64,000 nucleotides of DNA from Zygnema circumcarinatum (taxonomy: Eukaryota > Streptophyta > Zygnematophyceae > Zygnematales > Zygnemataceae): NCBI GenBank assembly GCA_037447605.1, contig CM074812.1, positions 852,736 through 916,735 of the forward strand, given 5' to 3'. The stretch's first letter is position 1, and every line of letters begins with the position of its first letter. Both the position numbers and the translations under genes were made by a program. The notes beneath the pieces were generated by a model, which saw nothing but the letters and a program-made list of their open reading frames with translations, was not told where the DNA came from and did not search any database. Shown piece after piece: positions 35,231-45,796 of this stretch.

Positions 35231-35238
35231 GGTCTGGA

Positions 35239-35443
35239 CAATGTGTGAAGACACTCTATCCCAATAATGGCATGCAGCAGAACTATGCAGCGCATCAAGA
35301 TCAGGTTGTTGCGGCTTTTACCGATTTTACTTCTCGGTTGGCCGCAATGCAGTTGACGGTAAATTTGTCAAAGTGTTGTGCTTGGTCTCCGGTTGGTATT
35401 CCTTCTTCTCCTTCGCTCGTTTCTGGTATCCAGACTTGTACTT
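35239..35443 (+). pseudogene. LINE reverse-transcriptase fragment
   Basis: One + frame reads DQVVAAFTDFTSRLAAMQLT then VNLSKCCAWSPVGIP. That is the segment after the catalytic Asp-Asp region in non-LTR retrotransposon reverse transcriptases, with the typical pattern x-F-x2-L-x4-L-x-V-x3-K-C-x-AWSP. Only about 65 codons survive; both sides lose similarity and the frame ends in TAG. There is no start, no active-site motif and no endonuclease, so this is a dead remnant. It lies just beyond the decayed 3' end of the reductase-like gene on the opposite strand. Family is inferred from the pattern; no database search was possible. Confidence 0.65.
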
Positions 35444-35832
35444 AGGGTTTTTAGGGAGGGAAAGAGGGAGCGACGAAACAGGGAGGCCGAGGAAAGGTGC
35501 GCAGAGGGTAGAGGGAGGCAAGGAGGTGAGGATCAGGGTGGGTAGAGAAGGAAGGCGAGGGAGATGGAAGATGGGATGATGTTGAGATGCCGAAACTTCT
35601 GCATGGAGGTCCTCCGGCAGAGCTTCCAAACGAGAAGGGGAGGGCGAGGAAACGAATGGGCGAGGGAGAGGGAGAGCGAGGAGGAGGAGAGCACACGGAA
35701 AGAGGAATAGGGGATACAGACAGCTCAGAAAGGCGAAGTTAACAGCACCTTAGCCAGAGTCATTCACCAAGGTACACGACTTCTTCAATGTCTAAACGTG
35801 ACAGGAATTCCCTGACGAGTGTTATCCTGCCT

Positions 35833-38032
35833 CACTTCAGACCATCCATTTGTTAGCCAACGGGTGGCAAAAAAGCTAAGAAAGAGTGTAAGGGTCAGCT
35901 TTGCTTTTTGAAGACTACACCGCTCAGTGATATAAAGCACATTCCTAGGCGCAGAGATTACCCCTTCACGCCCTCCCCCCATTGTCCCTTATGACCCCCT
36001 CACCGCATCTCCCTCTACCTACCGCTACATTTGCCTACACAGATCATTCGTTAGGTCCCGAACAGCGCGTACTCCCGAAAACTGTGCCATTTACAGATCA
36101 CTGCTCGAATCACGACAGGGACTTCGCTGTGATGTTCTTTGACTTTAAATAGTCTGACCAAAGGGTAGGCCTCTTTGAAGAGCCAGGATAAGGCACTGCC
36201 TTTGGGAGCGATTTCTGGTATGTTAGAAGTGTTCCCCCTTCCCCCAACAGTTGGGCTACAGCTGTCGCCTGTGTTCCATCGGAGTAGTTGAGAGCGACTA
36301 AAGGTGAAGGTAAGTCACTCAACAGGCGCTTTATGTACCTGGCAAGACGCACCATCACATTGTAACATTTAGCAGCAGCAGGCAAGTGCATCAACATCTA
36401 GGCTTTTCTGTTACAGGCATCTCCAATATTCCAATTGGCTTAAAAAAGTTGTGACTGGTTCAAATACCTTACCAACGGGTCTTTTCATTCGAACAGACTT
36501 TGGCTCTACGACAAAATTCCACATTGCTTTCCCTCTCTCACCAACACACTACAAACCGCTTTAAAAAGATGACGCTATTTGCTCGTCCCATTTCTACGCT
36601 CACATAATCACTGGAACGTACTCCTTTTGCTTTAATGACCGAGCCACAGATGATCAAATGTGGGATATGTTGCTCGGAGCAAACTGTGCCTGTCTTAAGT
36701 AACAAATATGGCAGTGCAGCCTATTCAAAGAAGGACCTATACACATTAACCAACCCATGCGTTTTTCTCTGTGCCATACACGACATCATCAAAGCCCGTC
36801 ATCAGAACAAGCAATGTTACCTGTTAATTTTCAGCTGTACAACACAAAACAAGCGGACAAAGAGTCGCTAGGAATCCAGCATAGGATTAGCGTCTGGAAT
36901 GACGGTTGGATAGCATACCAGGTTTTGGTGTATGACTCAGTGACTACAACATCTCCTCCGAGGCTCTTCAGCTGTTCAACATTCTCCGCTGTTCCGGGCT
37001 TATCCGCAATTACGTTGATAGTCTTCACACCCCGCTCCTTTGCCAGCTGGATCACAGATTTGCCAGTCTCACTGTCCGCCTCATTCTGCACCAACACGTC
37101 ACCTGCTCGCACGAACTCCCTCCCAGAAGCGTCAGAACAACATTTGCACGTTGCTATGATCCATGGATAGCAAATATAGAAGTCATGGACATGACACATG
37201 AACGTGATGTGCAAATGACTTGCACTGTTGTCACCATCGAACTTTCCTCACCACACGTTTTGATCCTTACATTAACCCTAACTCTATTGCTAATCCTAAC
37301 CCGTTAACCCGTTAATCCTAACGATTTCCCCAACTTCACCCTAACCAATCCTAACCCTCACCCTCACCCTCACCCTCACCTCAACCCTAATCTCGTGCAT
37401 CACCCTCACTCTCATCCTCAACCTCATCCCAATCCTCATCCTCATCCAAACACTAACCCTACTCCCGTGCATCACCATTACCTCACCCTTATCCTCACCC
37501 TAACCCTAATCCCGTGCATTAGCCTCACTCTCACTCTCACTCCTCAACCCCTCCCCCCCTCTCCGCCCCGCCACCTTCACCCTCAACCACATCCTCATCC
37601 TCACCCTCACCCTAACTCTGCTTCCGTGCATCACCCTCACCCTCATCCTCACCCTAACCCTAACTCTGCTTCCGTGCATCAACCTCACCCTCACCCTCAC
37701 TCTCACCCTACTCCCGTGCATCACCCTCACCCTTATCTTTATCCGTAGCACCCTCACTCGCACTTTTACCCCTTCACCCTCACCCTCAACCTACTCCAAT
37801 TCATCACCCTCACCCTCGCCCTCACCCTCACCCTCACCCTCAACCTCACCCTCACCCTACTCCCTGCATCACCCTCCAGATCACACAGCGCGCCAAGGGG
37901 CTCACCTGCGCGCAGAGGGACGGCGTCCAGCAGGAGTGCTGCGGCAGCCTTGTCCGCATAGCCCCGCGCGAGCAGGCCCGCGGGCCCTCCCAGGCCTCCC
38001 AGGCCGCGGGCGGCGCCTCTGCAGAGCGCCAT
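35833..38032 (-). pseudogene. MECR: Mitochondrial enoyl-CoA reductase (MECR/ETR)-like gene, incomplete
   Basis: MECR reduces 2-enoyl-thioesters with NADPH in mitochondrial fatty-acid synthesis. Pieces in transcription order: 38032-37873 (mitochondrial-like Arg/Gly/Ala leader, LLARGYADK then AAAALLLDA), about 37120-36919 (nucleotide-binding core: AGDVLVQNEADSETGKSVIQ, KERGVKTINVIADKPGTAEN, EQLKSLGGDVVVTES), 36338-36114 (YIKRLLSDLPSPLVALNYSD, LGEGGTLLTY, SKNITAKSL) and 35875-35833 (FFATRWLTNGWSE, equivalent to the family's GFWLxxWL). The join 36919 to 36338 keeps phase. The GroES-like part with the catalytic tyrosine, expected between the first two pieces, is not found; that interval is a CCCTCA array. 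No convincing C-terminal exon is seen either. It is either a decayed gene or one whose middle is lost or collapsed in assembly. Confidence 0.6.
37270..37870. repeat. CCCTCA/CCCTAA array inside the reductase-like gene
   Basis: About 600 bp of degenerate hexamers, CCCTAA near the left edge grading into CCCTCA, CCTCATC and CCCTAACTC, with a recurring CCCGTGCATC word at intervals of roughly 70-90 bp. It resembles degenerate telomere-like sequence read on the C-strand. The long frames it contains are artefacts of the repeat. Confidence 0.85.
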
Positions 38033-38320
38033 GGCTTCCCTTCCTCCCCTCCCTCGTCAACAGAGCGCACCGCAATACAGAGCTTCCCCGGGCCTCTCCC
38101 TTATTCCCTGTTGCGATTCGAACTCGAGCATCCTCCAACCGCAGCGACTAGCCACGTGTACAGTTTTGTACACGTGGCGCGTCGCCATTGGAGGACCGTG
38201 GTGTACGAGTCGCAGTGGAGGGCGGGCGAGCTTTCAGCGAGCGAGGCAGGAAGGAGGGAGAGCAGAGAGAGCAGGGCACAGAGAGAGCAGGGCACAGAGA
38301 GAGCAGGGCCTGCGCTGGCC
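38033..38320. promoter_or_regulatory. Compact divergent promoter with a G-box palindrome
   Basis: Only 288 bp separate the start codons of the minus-strand reductase-like gene and the plus-strand FHA gene. Positions 38151-38178 form a perfect 11-bp inverted repeat, GCCACGTGTAC and GTACACGTGGC, with a 6-nt spacer. Each arm contains the G-box CACGTG. It is followed by GCGTCGCCATTGG, which holds an inverted CCAAT box. This is a strong candidate bZIP/bHLH and NF-Y binding region shared by both genes. Confidence 0.65.
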
Positions 38321-41300
38321 ATGGAGGCCGGCAGAGCGCGGGACAGGAGAGGCAGGGACAAGGACCCCGAGAGGGAGAGGGAGATGGCGAGAGACTCAGA
38401 TAGGGATAGGGATAGAGATAGGGCGAGGGAGAGCGAGAAGGAGAGGGAGAGGGAGAGGGAGAGGGAGAGGCACGGGGATAGGGATAGGGAGAGAGCCAGA
38501 GTTAGGGACAGGGACAGGGAGAGAGGGAGAGAGATGGACAGTGGTAGGGATAGACATCGGGATAGGGATAGAGATAGGGATAGGGATAGAGATAGGGACA
38601 GTGATAGGGAGAGGGCGAGGTCTAGGGATAGGGATGATGGAAGACGGCAGGAACGGGCTCGGAGCTCACGGGATCACTCCCCAGAGTCAGCTCGGGGCAA
38701 CACGAGGAGCGAATTTAAACGCAGGTGCCATTTTCCCCAAGTTCCTAGGGTTATGCAAATTGCTTGTCTTCAATTCTGGACACGTTCAGAGGTATATGAA
38801 GTGTGAAATCAACATCAGCATCATTATCCGCATCGTCACCAGCTTCATCGGCTGCATTTCGGTGGTTTGAACAAGAGCAGACGTGGTCGAATAGGTTAAA
38901 GGACTTGAAAAATAGGCATCACAAATTTTGTAAATGTAGGATAACAAACAGCTCGAAAATCTGGAAAGCCCTCAGATTTTTGAACTGTAAAGTCTGAATT
39001 TTAGAAAAAACTTGATTTGTATTTTTCATCCTTTGGACACATTTGGGACATCATGAGCGCCTGCTATTTCGTGGTCCAAGTCTCGTTGAATGTAGTGGAC
39101 AGAATGGACTTAACTTGCCTACTCGTGCTTAGAAAGCTTTTCGCCACGCACCGTTCATAAGTTTAGAAGTAAATTCATGCTTTCTTTATTCAAGTATCCA
39201 TAATTTTCATCCCATATGCATCACTCCCTCTAGAGAACTCGGCATTAGGAGCAGGGCTTTACTGACCAGAGCAGCAAAGTTGCATGCTGGCTGCTGAACT
39301 TGTGAGGCCTCACCATCAGCTTAGTTTCACAACCAATTATTATGGGCACTGCTTTGAAATAGCCAACAAGCATCTCTTATTCATTGGCGCTTTGCCAGAG
39401 GCTAGAGGCTTTGCCATACATTCATAGAGGGTCATGTTCGCAATGTGCCTTGAGTGGTTCAATAGTGTAACTCCAACAGTAGCTGTGCATTGTTGTTGAG
39501 CCAATGGAAACCAAAGGCTTGCCTTGAGACTGGAAAAAATGTAGTTTTTTAGTTGGATGAGGCTTCCAGCAGGTTTGAGAGGGTTGCCGGTCCAGCCAAA
39601 GACTATTCACTCTTCTTCGCCTCAGCCTATCTCAGGATTAGTTCGAGGTCGTAAATACATCAAAAATTGAGTGCTGTAGCCAGCTGTATCATACTCTGTA
39701 CTCTGAATTCCTTGGTAACTATACCTGACGATGCTCCCATTAAGTTAGAGCTATTGGCACTTTAAATTCCGTCAGGGGAGCTTTAGAAATCAAGGAGAAA
39801 TTTTGATCCTGCTGTATTTTTGAACACAATATGTGCTCTTGGACAACATAGTTCTGCATGCCTTCTTCATATTCGTTTGGCTTGCCCTCTCGTTCATGCA
39901 TGCTCCTTTCTGGCACTCCATCCTTCGGTCGTTATGGAGGATTTGCGCGGGTCAGCCTCGCACTAGTTTTGTGCTATTGGAAGGTGACAGCTCTTCCGGT
40001 GTACCCATGTCCTTGCCTTCAGGCTTCCAACAGAATTGATCACCTCTCTTATCACAATTGCATGGTGCGGTCCCAAGTTTCTGTGAGGATTCATTATGGA
40101 GGGACAGGGGAGTTTTGTGATGAAGGGTCAACATTACGTGCAATAATTTGACGGGCAGGGGAAGGGGTGATGACACTTCAATTCCCCCATGAACTAATGA
40201 GTTGATTCCGTTAGTGCAGCACGGTGCCTTAGAATGTAGATAGCTGTTTCCCCTCGGGTTGTTTAACTAGAAAAAGTGGTTTCACCCAAGTCAATCGGCT
40301 CGGGCTTTAGCCTACCTATAGATTGCATCAAAAACTTGAACTGAGTTCGTACTGTCTAGAACTATAAACCTGTTTGTCCCTCTTTCGGTTGCTTCCATCA
40401 TGCTCTGACTTGAGACTGCCTCCGCCGTTTCCAACAGTGAGGTACAACGACGGTGGTCGCAGGGAACGGGGGGATGGAAGGGACGACGGGGAGGATTTAG
40501 GGAAGGAAGGAAGTCGGCGCACTCGAGATGTTGGGAGTGATGGAGAAGTTCAGGATGAGTTACCAGATGGGAAGAATAAGTGAGCTTTGCTGGCCCTGCT
40601 ACCATTTTAACTATGTGGCCAGCCGATTTGGTCAGTTTGAGAGAGTGAGAAGGGGCAGAGAGGGGAGTCAGAGTGTGGGAGTGAGGACTGGTAAGGACAG
40701 AGAGCGAGCGGCTTCACAATGCAGAAGAGCAGTTGAGAAATCAGTATCTAGTGATTGGGAATGAACTGCTATTTTCCGAGAAGCCTTTTTGTTGCTGCTT
40801 TTAGCTTTCACTGTGCAGATCATGGCAGTAGCACACACAGATTACCCGGTTAAATATCATGTTGTGTATCAATACCATGTGTCGGCCACTAGGTGATGTT
40901 GGTGAATTATCATTACCTCAGTGTTCAGTTAACTACCTCAAAATACGCAGGTCTGAAGAAGCAAGAGCTGACTTTCTTCCAAATCATCGAAGTTGCTTGT
41001 ACACAATCTGTGAGAAGTATGTATGATGAATAAGACTTGTCCAGCTTGAAAATTTAGGATGGATGGAGGTGAGCGAGAAAGGGAAGACGGGCCTGGACAT
41101 CATGTCGCTGCGGAGGGCGGCTCAATTGCAGCCATGGAGACTGCTGCAAAGGAGCTGGAGAAGAAGGAAACCAAGAAGGTGCTTGAACTGCTTAGCTCTG
41201 ACTAGCTTTGGCCCGAAGCCGATTTATGAGCGGGTGAATAAGATGAGTGGTTGTCAAGAAGTAATGGCACATAGAAATTAGTAATCTAACTAGGCTCGGA

Positions 41301-43935
41301 CTTCTCTCTGTTTTTTGCAGGTGGAACCGACCTTCGCATTATCTGGAAAACTGGCAGAGGAGACGAATAGAGTTCGAGGTGCAGAACCTGATGATTTCCT
41401 TTTTTAAGTATCTTCAAGTGTTGGATAGTCGGTTACCTTTGCTAAAGAATCACAATGTCTGTTGTTGAAGTTACTATATGGCACTGCTTCATAGTTTGCT
41501 GGACATGGATATGGAAAGGGGCACTTCTTTTCTCGAGCATGGACATGTTGCATTTTGTGTCGCTGTTTGAACTGGAACTTAAGCTGGGCTTTCTTTTCCC
41601 CAGTTGATATAGTTTTTGTTCCATCATTCGGCTGCTGTATGATCAGCAACATTAATCCTTCAAATTCCCGTTCTGCTCTACCTCGCAGATGAGGATGTGA
41701 CATGCATAGTCTAAGTCCATCTCCTCCCTGGAAAGGGTCCAACTTCTCGCTGCTTAAGAAGTGTGTGAATTGACCTGCTGAGTGCATTCTATCATTACAG
41801 GTGTCACCTTGCTATTCACTGAGCCCCCCGAAGCTCGCAAACCAACCACAAGATGGCGCTTATATGTGTTTAAGGATGGCGAGCCTCAGAATGGTATCTT
41901 TTCCATTCACTGACCATTTGTCCGCACTCTTTAGCTTTTACATCTAATTGCTTTAGCTTCTGAGCTAGAGTAAAAAGTTAAGCTTTTGTCAATAAGGTAA
42001 GCTTCACCGCTTATTTCTGACCAGTTCCACTGTTGAGGGATTGGGTCATCAGAGCCACTGTACGTCCACCGGCAGAGTGCGTACCTCTTTGGGCGGGAGA
42101 GGAGGGTAAGTTGTCACAATTTCTCCCTCTATGGGTATGCAGTTTCTTTACGCCTGTCCTCTCAGCTAACTCAGTTTTGGTTTATTCAAGTTTTTGAATG
42201 TGTTATTTTGGGCAGTTCACAGAGGTCAAAGTGGTGCCATTCATTCATTCCTCTTCGGAGATTGCAGGTAGCGGATGTCCCCACAGACCATCCGTCCTGC
42301 AGCAAGCAGCACGCTGTTCTACAGTATAGGTGAGTGGCTAAAATCCCGATGAGAACTTACAATCCCTAAAATCCCTAAAATCACTTTCCTGCATGCAGTT
42401 ATCTATTAGTGGCGGATGTCTGTGTTCCGCATGATCTCATCTCCTTTTTCAAATTTCAATACCAGAATTTGTGGTGATGAGTTCAGGATGCAGGAGGGAG
42501 AAGGAAGAGGACACAGAAACCATAATAAGCTCATTGTTGAAAGCAATGGAAGGCGTATCTGTAGCAATAGAGACACGCATTGTTTGGGAACATTCTGTTC
42601 CTTTCTTTATGTAAATTTCGGATTGTCTTGTTGGTGTGTGCAGAATGATGCAGATAGAGGATGACAATTTTAATACAAAAAGCATTGTTAAGTGAGTCAA
42701 TCATCAACCCTTCACACGAGCTCGCGGAGTCCCTTTACAGCTTGATCGATAGTCCTATAAGAAGCAGCTTCATTCTCACCTGCAATTTGTCGTTTGATGC
42801 TTGGCGTCTCCCTTACTGGAGAGAGGGCTACTCCCTTTGGGCTGTAAAACAATGTTCTCTCAGTCATGTTGTTTCTGTTCTTATTTTATTGTTGTTATTT
42901 TTTGAACCAATTTTGGCTTTTATTCATGCCGTTATGTGTCTCATACGGACCGGATCGGAATTGATGGGAATTCTGTGTTGTGTACAGACCCTACGTCATG
43001 GACTTGGGCAGCACTAACGGCACGTATCTCAATGTATGAGACATGCCACCCAACTTCCTCCTTTGATAGTTACTTCTCTTCCCTGATACATACCTGAACC
43101 CGTTCTATTAACCTTTGACAGATAGCTTTTCTTGCTCAGAGATGCTGCGTTTCCGTTCAACGGAGTTTTTTTCCGACATGGAGAGGGAAAGGTGGGGTTT
43201 TGTTGTGCAGTCTGAGAGAATTGAGCCGCACCGCTACTACGAGCTCTTGGAAAAGGATACCCTTAAATTCGGAAATAGCAGGTGGGCCGTTTTTTTCTTC
43301 TTTTCTGTGCCTGTAGAGGCCTGCCACCTTGTTTCTTGGCTGCTCCCTGTTCTATGCTGAACTGATTGTTATTGTATCTTTGATTCGGGGTGAGGGTTAG
43401 GGCTGGGGTCAGTTTACAGTTAGTGTCAGGTTTAGGGTAAGGGGTAGGGTTACGGTTAAGTTAGGCGTAGGGTTAGGGTTCGGTTTACGGAGGTTAAGAA
43501 TTAAAACCAGGGTTAGGGGTTAGGGTTAGGGTTAGGGTTAGGGTTAGGGTTAGGGTTAGGGTTAGGGTTAGGGTTAGGGTTAGGGTTAGGGTTAGGGTTA
43601 GGGTTAGGGTTAGGGTTAGGGTTAGGGTTAGGGTTAGGGTTAGGGTTAGGGTTAGGGTTAGGATAAGGGTTAGAGTGGGGGTCAGCTTCAGGGTCAGGGT
43701 CAGGGTTAGTGTTAGAGTTAGGAGGATTAGGGTTAAGGTTAGGGTGAGGGTTAGGGTTAGGGTTAGTGTTAGGGCTAGGAGGATTAGGGTTAGGGTTAGC
43801 GTCAGGTTTGGTTTATTGCACCACTTGTTGAGGGTTTGGGCCACTCTTGCACTTTTTTTTCGCTAACTGATTCTATGTGCTTGTTCTGCGAGCAGTCGGG
43901 AATATGTTATCCTGCACGAGAATTCGGCCGCGTGA
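38321..43935 (+). CDS. DDL: DAWDLE/SNIP1-like FHA-domain protein, 11 exons
   Basis: DAWDLE (plant) and SNIP1 (animal) bind RNA and phosphoproteins, assist Dicer-type microRNA processing, and associate with the spliceosome. Exons: 38321-38724, 40442-40579, 41058-41178, 41321-41378, 41801-41893, 42053-42105, 42268-42329, 42644-42691, 42988-43033, 43211-43281, 43896-43935; frame closes at 377 residues. The first 135 residues are Arg/Asp/Glu/Ser-rich (RDRDRD), as in DAWDLE. Then comes the conserved [40 protein letters not shown], and the FHA domain: [87 protein letters not shown]. The phosphothreonine-binding Arg (GRERR), Ser (SCSKQH) and Asn (STNGT) are present. The acceptor of exon 2 (TGAG before 40442) was chosen to keep the Arg/Asp-rich frame and is the least certain join. 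Confidence 0.92.
43386..43812. repeat. Interstitial TTAGGG array in the last intron of the FHA gene
   Basis: About 24 nearly perfect TTAGGG copies occupy roughly 43518-43662. Degenerate GTTAGGG/GGTCAGGG variants extend on both sides. The whole array lies within the intron between exons 10 and 11. The unit is six bases, not the seven-base TTTAGGG of most land plants. Confidence 0.95.
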
Positions 43936-45170
43936 CCCCCCCCCCCTTTTTTTTTTCCCTACATTGGATTCTTCGTAGTAGCTTCTTCTGAAGAGAAAGG
44001 CGAACGAATGGAGGACCCGCCAGTGGAGCAGGGACGCGGCTTAAAAAAAAAAAAAACGGCACTTGGAAGAAACTGCTGCAAAATGGTTTTGGGCTGTTCG
44101 GATGTTTTGTACGGAAGACATTTTTTTCTCCAAAATTTGGAAGTACGATGGCTGAATAATGCGGTGAGGATGATACTGGAAACGTGAGTGGGATGAGATA
44201 TGGCGCCATCTGCCAATGTGTTTCTCTCTCTCTCTCTCACTCTCTCTGTCTCTTTCTCTCTCTCACTCTCTTTTTCTCTCTCTCACTCTCTCTCTTTCTC
44301 TCGCTCTCCCTTTCTCTCTCTCACTCTCGCTCTCTGTCTCTCACTCTCTCTCTCTTTCTCTCTCTCACTCTCTCTTTCTCTCTCTCACTCTCTCCCTTCC
44401 TCTCTCGCTCCCTCACACACACTGACCCCCATAACAGGGTTATTGAGGAACTTAGCACCCTGCCTTGCAATCTAAGAACCCTGCAATCTCCTCCATGTCT
44501 ACTCTGCTCCTGAAACCAAAAGGAAAAATCGCGAGTTTTGTATTAGGGCGGGTTTCCATTGTGGGTACTTTGTATACTTTGGGTAATACGATGGCTAATC
44601 AAGGATTGCCACGTGTACATGCGTCCGACGTGGCGAGCTTGGATTGGTTCATCTGTAAACTAAGACCCTATTGAAGTTGATTTCTCAAGATTCACCTACT
44701 CGTGGTTTCCAACAAATCCCAGACTCCCATGTGTTTTGGAACTAAGTGACGTCATATTATCATTTATGACATCACCGTCGCAAATAGGGTTTACGCCGGT
44801 ACGGTCCCCTGCCAAAAGCCAAAGGCCGTCGTCAAGGGAAAGGTGAGGAGCCGTACAAGTACGGTATTGGAGAGCAAAAGTCCCGGCTTTCCTTGTGGAT
44901 CCAGAGTCTAGGACCCGTCCAGACCAATGGGGCATCACCACGTCAGCTTGAATTTTTCTTGCTGGAGCTGCTTGCAAGGGTGACCAAGGAAAGTATCCCC
45001 GTCCGAACGGTCAACAAAGAAACTATTTTTTAGCTGAATTGTCCCACGTGACTCGTCGCGTTGGATAATGCTTGTGTTTTTTTTTTTTTTTTTAATGAAA
45101 GGCGCGAAACTATTTTCATATGAGCCAGCTGCCAAGCACCATAGTGTATGCTTACGTAACTCGCACTCAT
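43936..45170. other. Intergenic region with CT microsatellite and repeated promoter-like words
   Basis: No gene recognised. A CT-rich microsatellite is at 44221-44421. The segment 44540-44660 (TTTCCATTGTGGG, then CCGACGTGGCGAG and GGATTGG) resembles 21.75-21.85 kb, indicating a dispersed repeat. Homopolymer runs (poly-C and poly-T at 43937-43957, poly-A at 44043-44055, poly-T at 45078-45093) are present. Confidence 0.4.
44221..44421. repeat. CT/CACTCT microsatellite
   Basis: Roughly 200 bp of CTCTCT interrupted regularly by CACTCTCT and TTTCTC. Its three open forward frames are all low-complexity and non-coding. Confidence 0.92.
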
Positions 45171-45331
45171 TAGGGGGTGTCAGACTTAAAAAATTTCAGT
45201 ACGCGTGTTCGTAAGTTTGACATCAGAACGAGTACTCCAGTATAATGGCGATCCTCCCGCGGCGGAGTACTTTCGTAACCTTTTTTTTCGTAACGCTTTT
45301 CGTAAGATTTTGTTAAGTCTGACACCCCCTA
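45171..45331. mobile_element. Stowaway/mariner-type MITE with TA duplication
   Basis: The termini are perfect complements, GGGGGTGTCAGACTTAA from 45173 and TTAAGTCTGACACCCCC ending at 45329. They are flanked on both sides by TA (45171-45172 and 45330-45331), the Tc1/mariner target. The 157-bp element has a further internal repeated word (CGTAA, TTCGTAA) near its right end. It lies about 470 bp upstream of the decapping-protein start codon and shares its terminus with the element at 21.55 kb. Confidence 0.85.
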
Positions 45332-45420
45332 TTGGCCAGAGAATCGTTAGCGCATTTTTATTCGTACAATTTCCGTCGGCTCGCATCCTTGTGGACGCGC
45401 AAAACCAAAACGTATGTATC

Positions 45421-45796
45421 CGCCAATCATCGGTCGCCACGTAAGAAAATTACACGTGGCGCGTTACTAGTGGATGGTGCTCGCAACAAAAAAAATATCC
45501 TCTTAATTTCCATGTGGACTCGAATTCACTGTATTTTCCAAACTGGAATGCCACAGCGTCACATGTGACGAGGCCTCCCTTGGCCCTTATAGGGGTTGTG
45601 GGACCGTTGAAGGCTCTTCCCTATCTTCGCCACGATTCCCTCCCTCCCTCTCCCTCGCTCTCTCGCTCGCTTTCTCGCTCGCTTTCTCTCGCTCTTGCTC
45701 TCTCTCTCTCCCTCTACTCCCCGCAGCTCCTCTCTCTCTCCCCCCTGTCTGCCGGATACAGCAGAGGCGGCGCTTGCCCGCAGAGCAAGCAGGGCC
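45421..45796 (+). promoter_or_regulatory. Promoter region of the DCP5-like gene
   Basis: An imperfect inverted pair GCCACGTAA...TTACACGTGGC at 45436-45460 is followed by GCGTTAC, close to the arrangement in the divergent promoter at 38.15 kb. A CT-rich tract (about 45640-45760) lies just before the start codon and probably belongs to the 5' UTR. CGCCAATCATC at 45421 supplies a CCAAT box. Confidence 0.5.

Noticed and set aside
38105..38145. tRNA-like T-loop word (GATTCGAACTC)
   Set aside because: The flanking bases do not form a 5-bp T stem, acceptor stem or anticodon arm in either orientation.
43500..43670. A true telomere
   Set aside because: The TTAGGG array is internal, flanked by exons of one gene, and the sequence continues for 20 kb on one side and 43 kb on the other.
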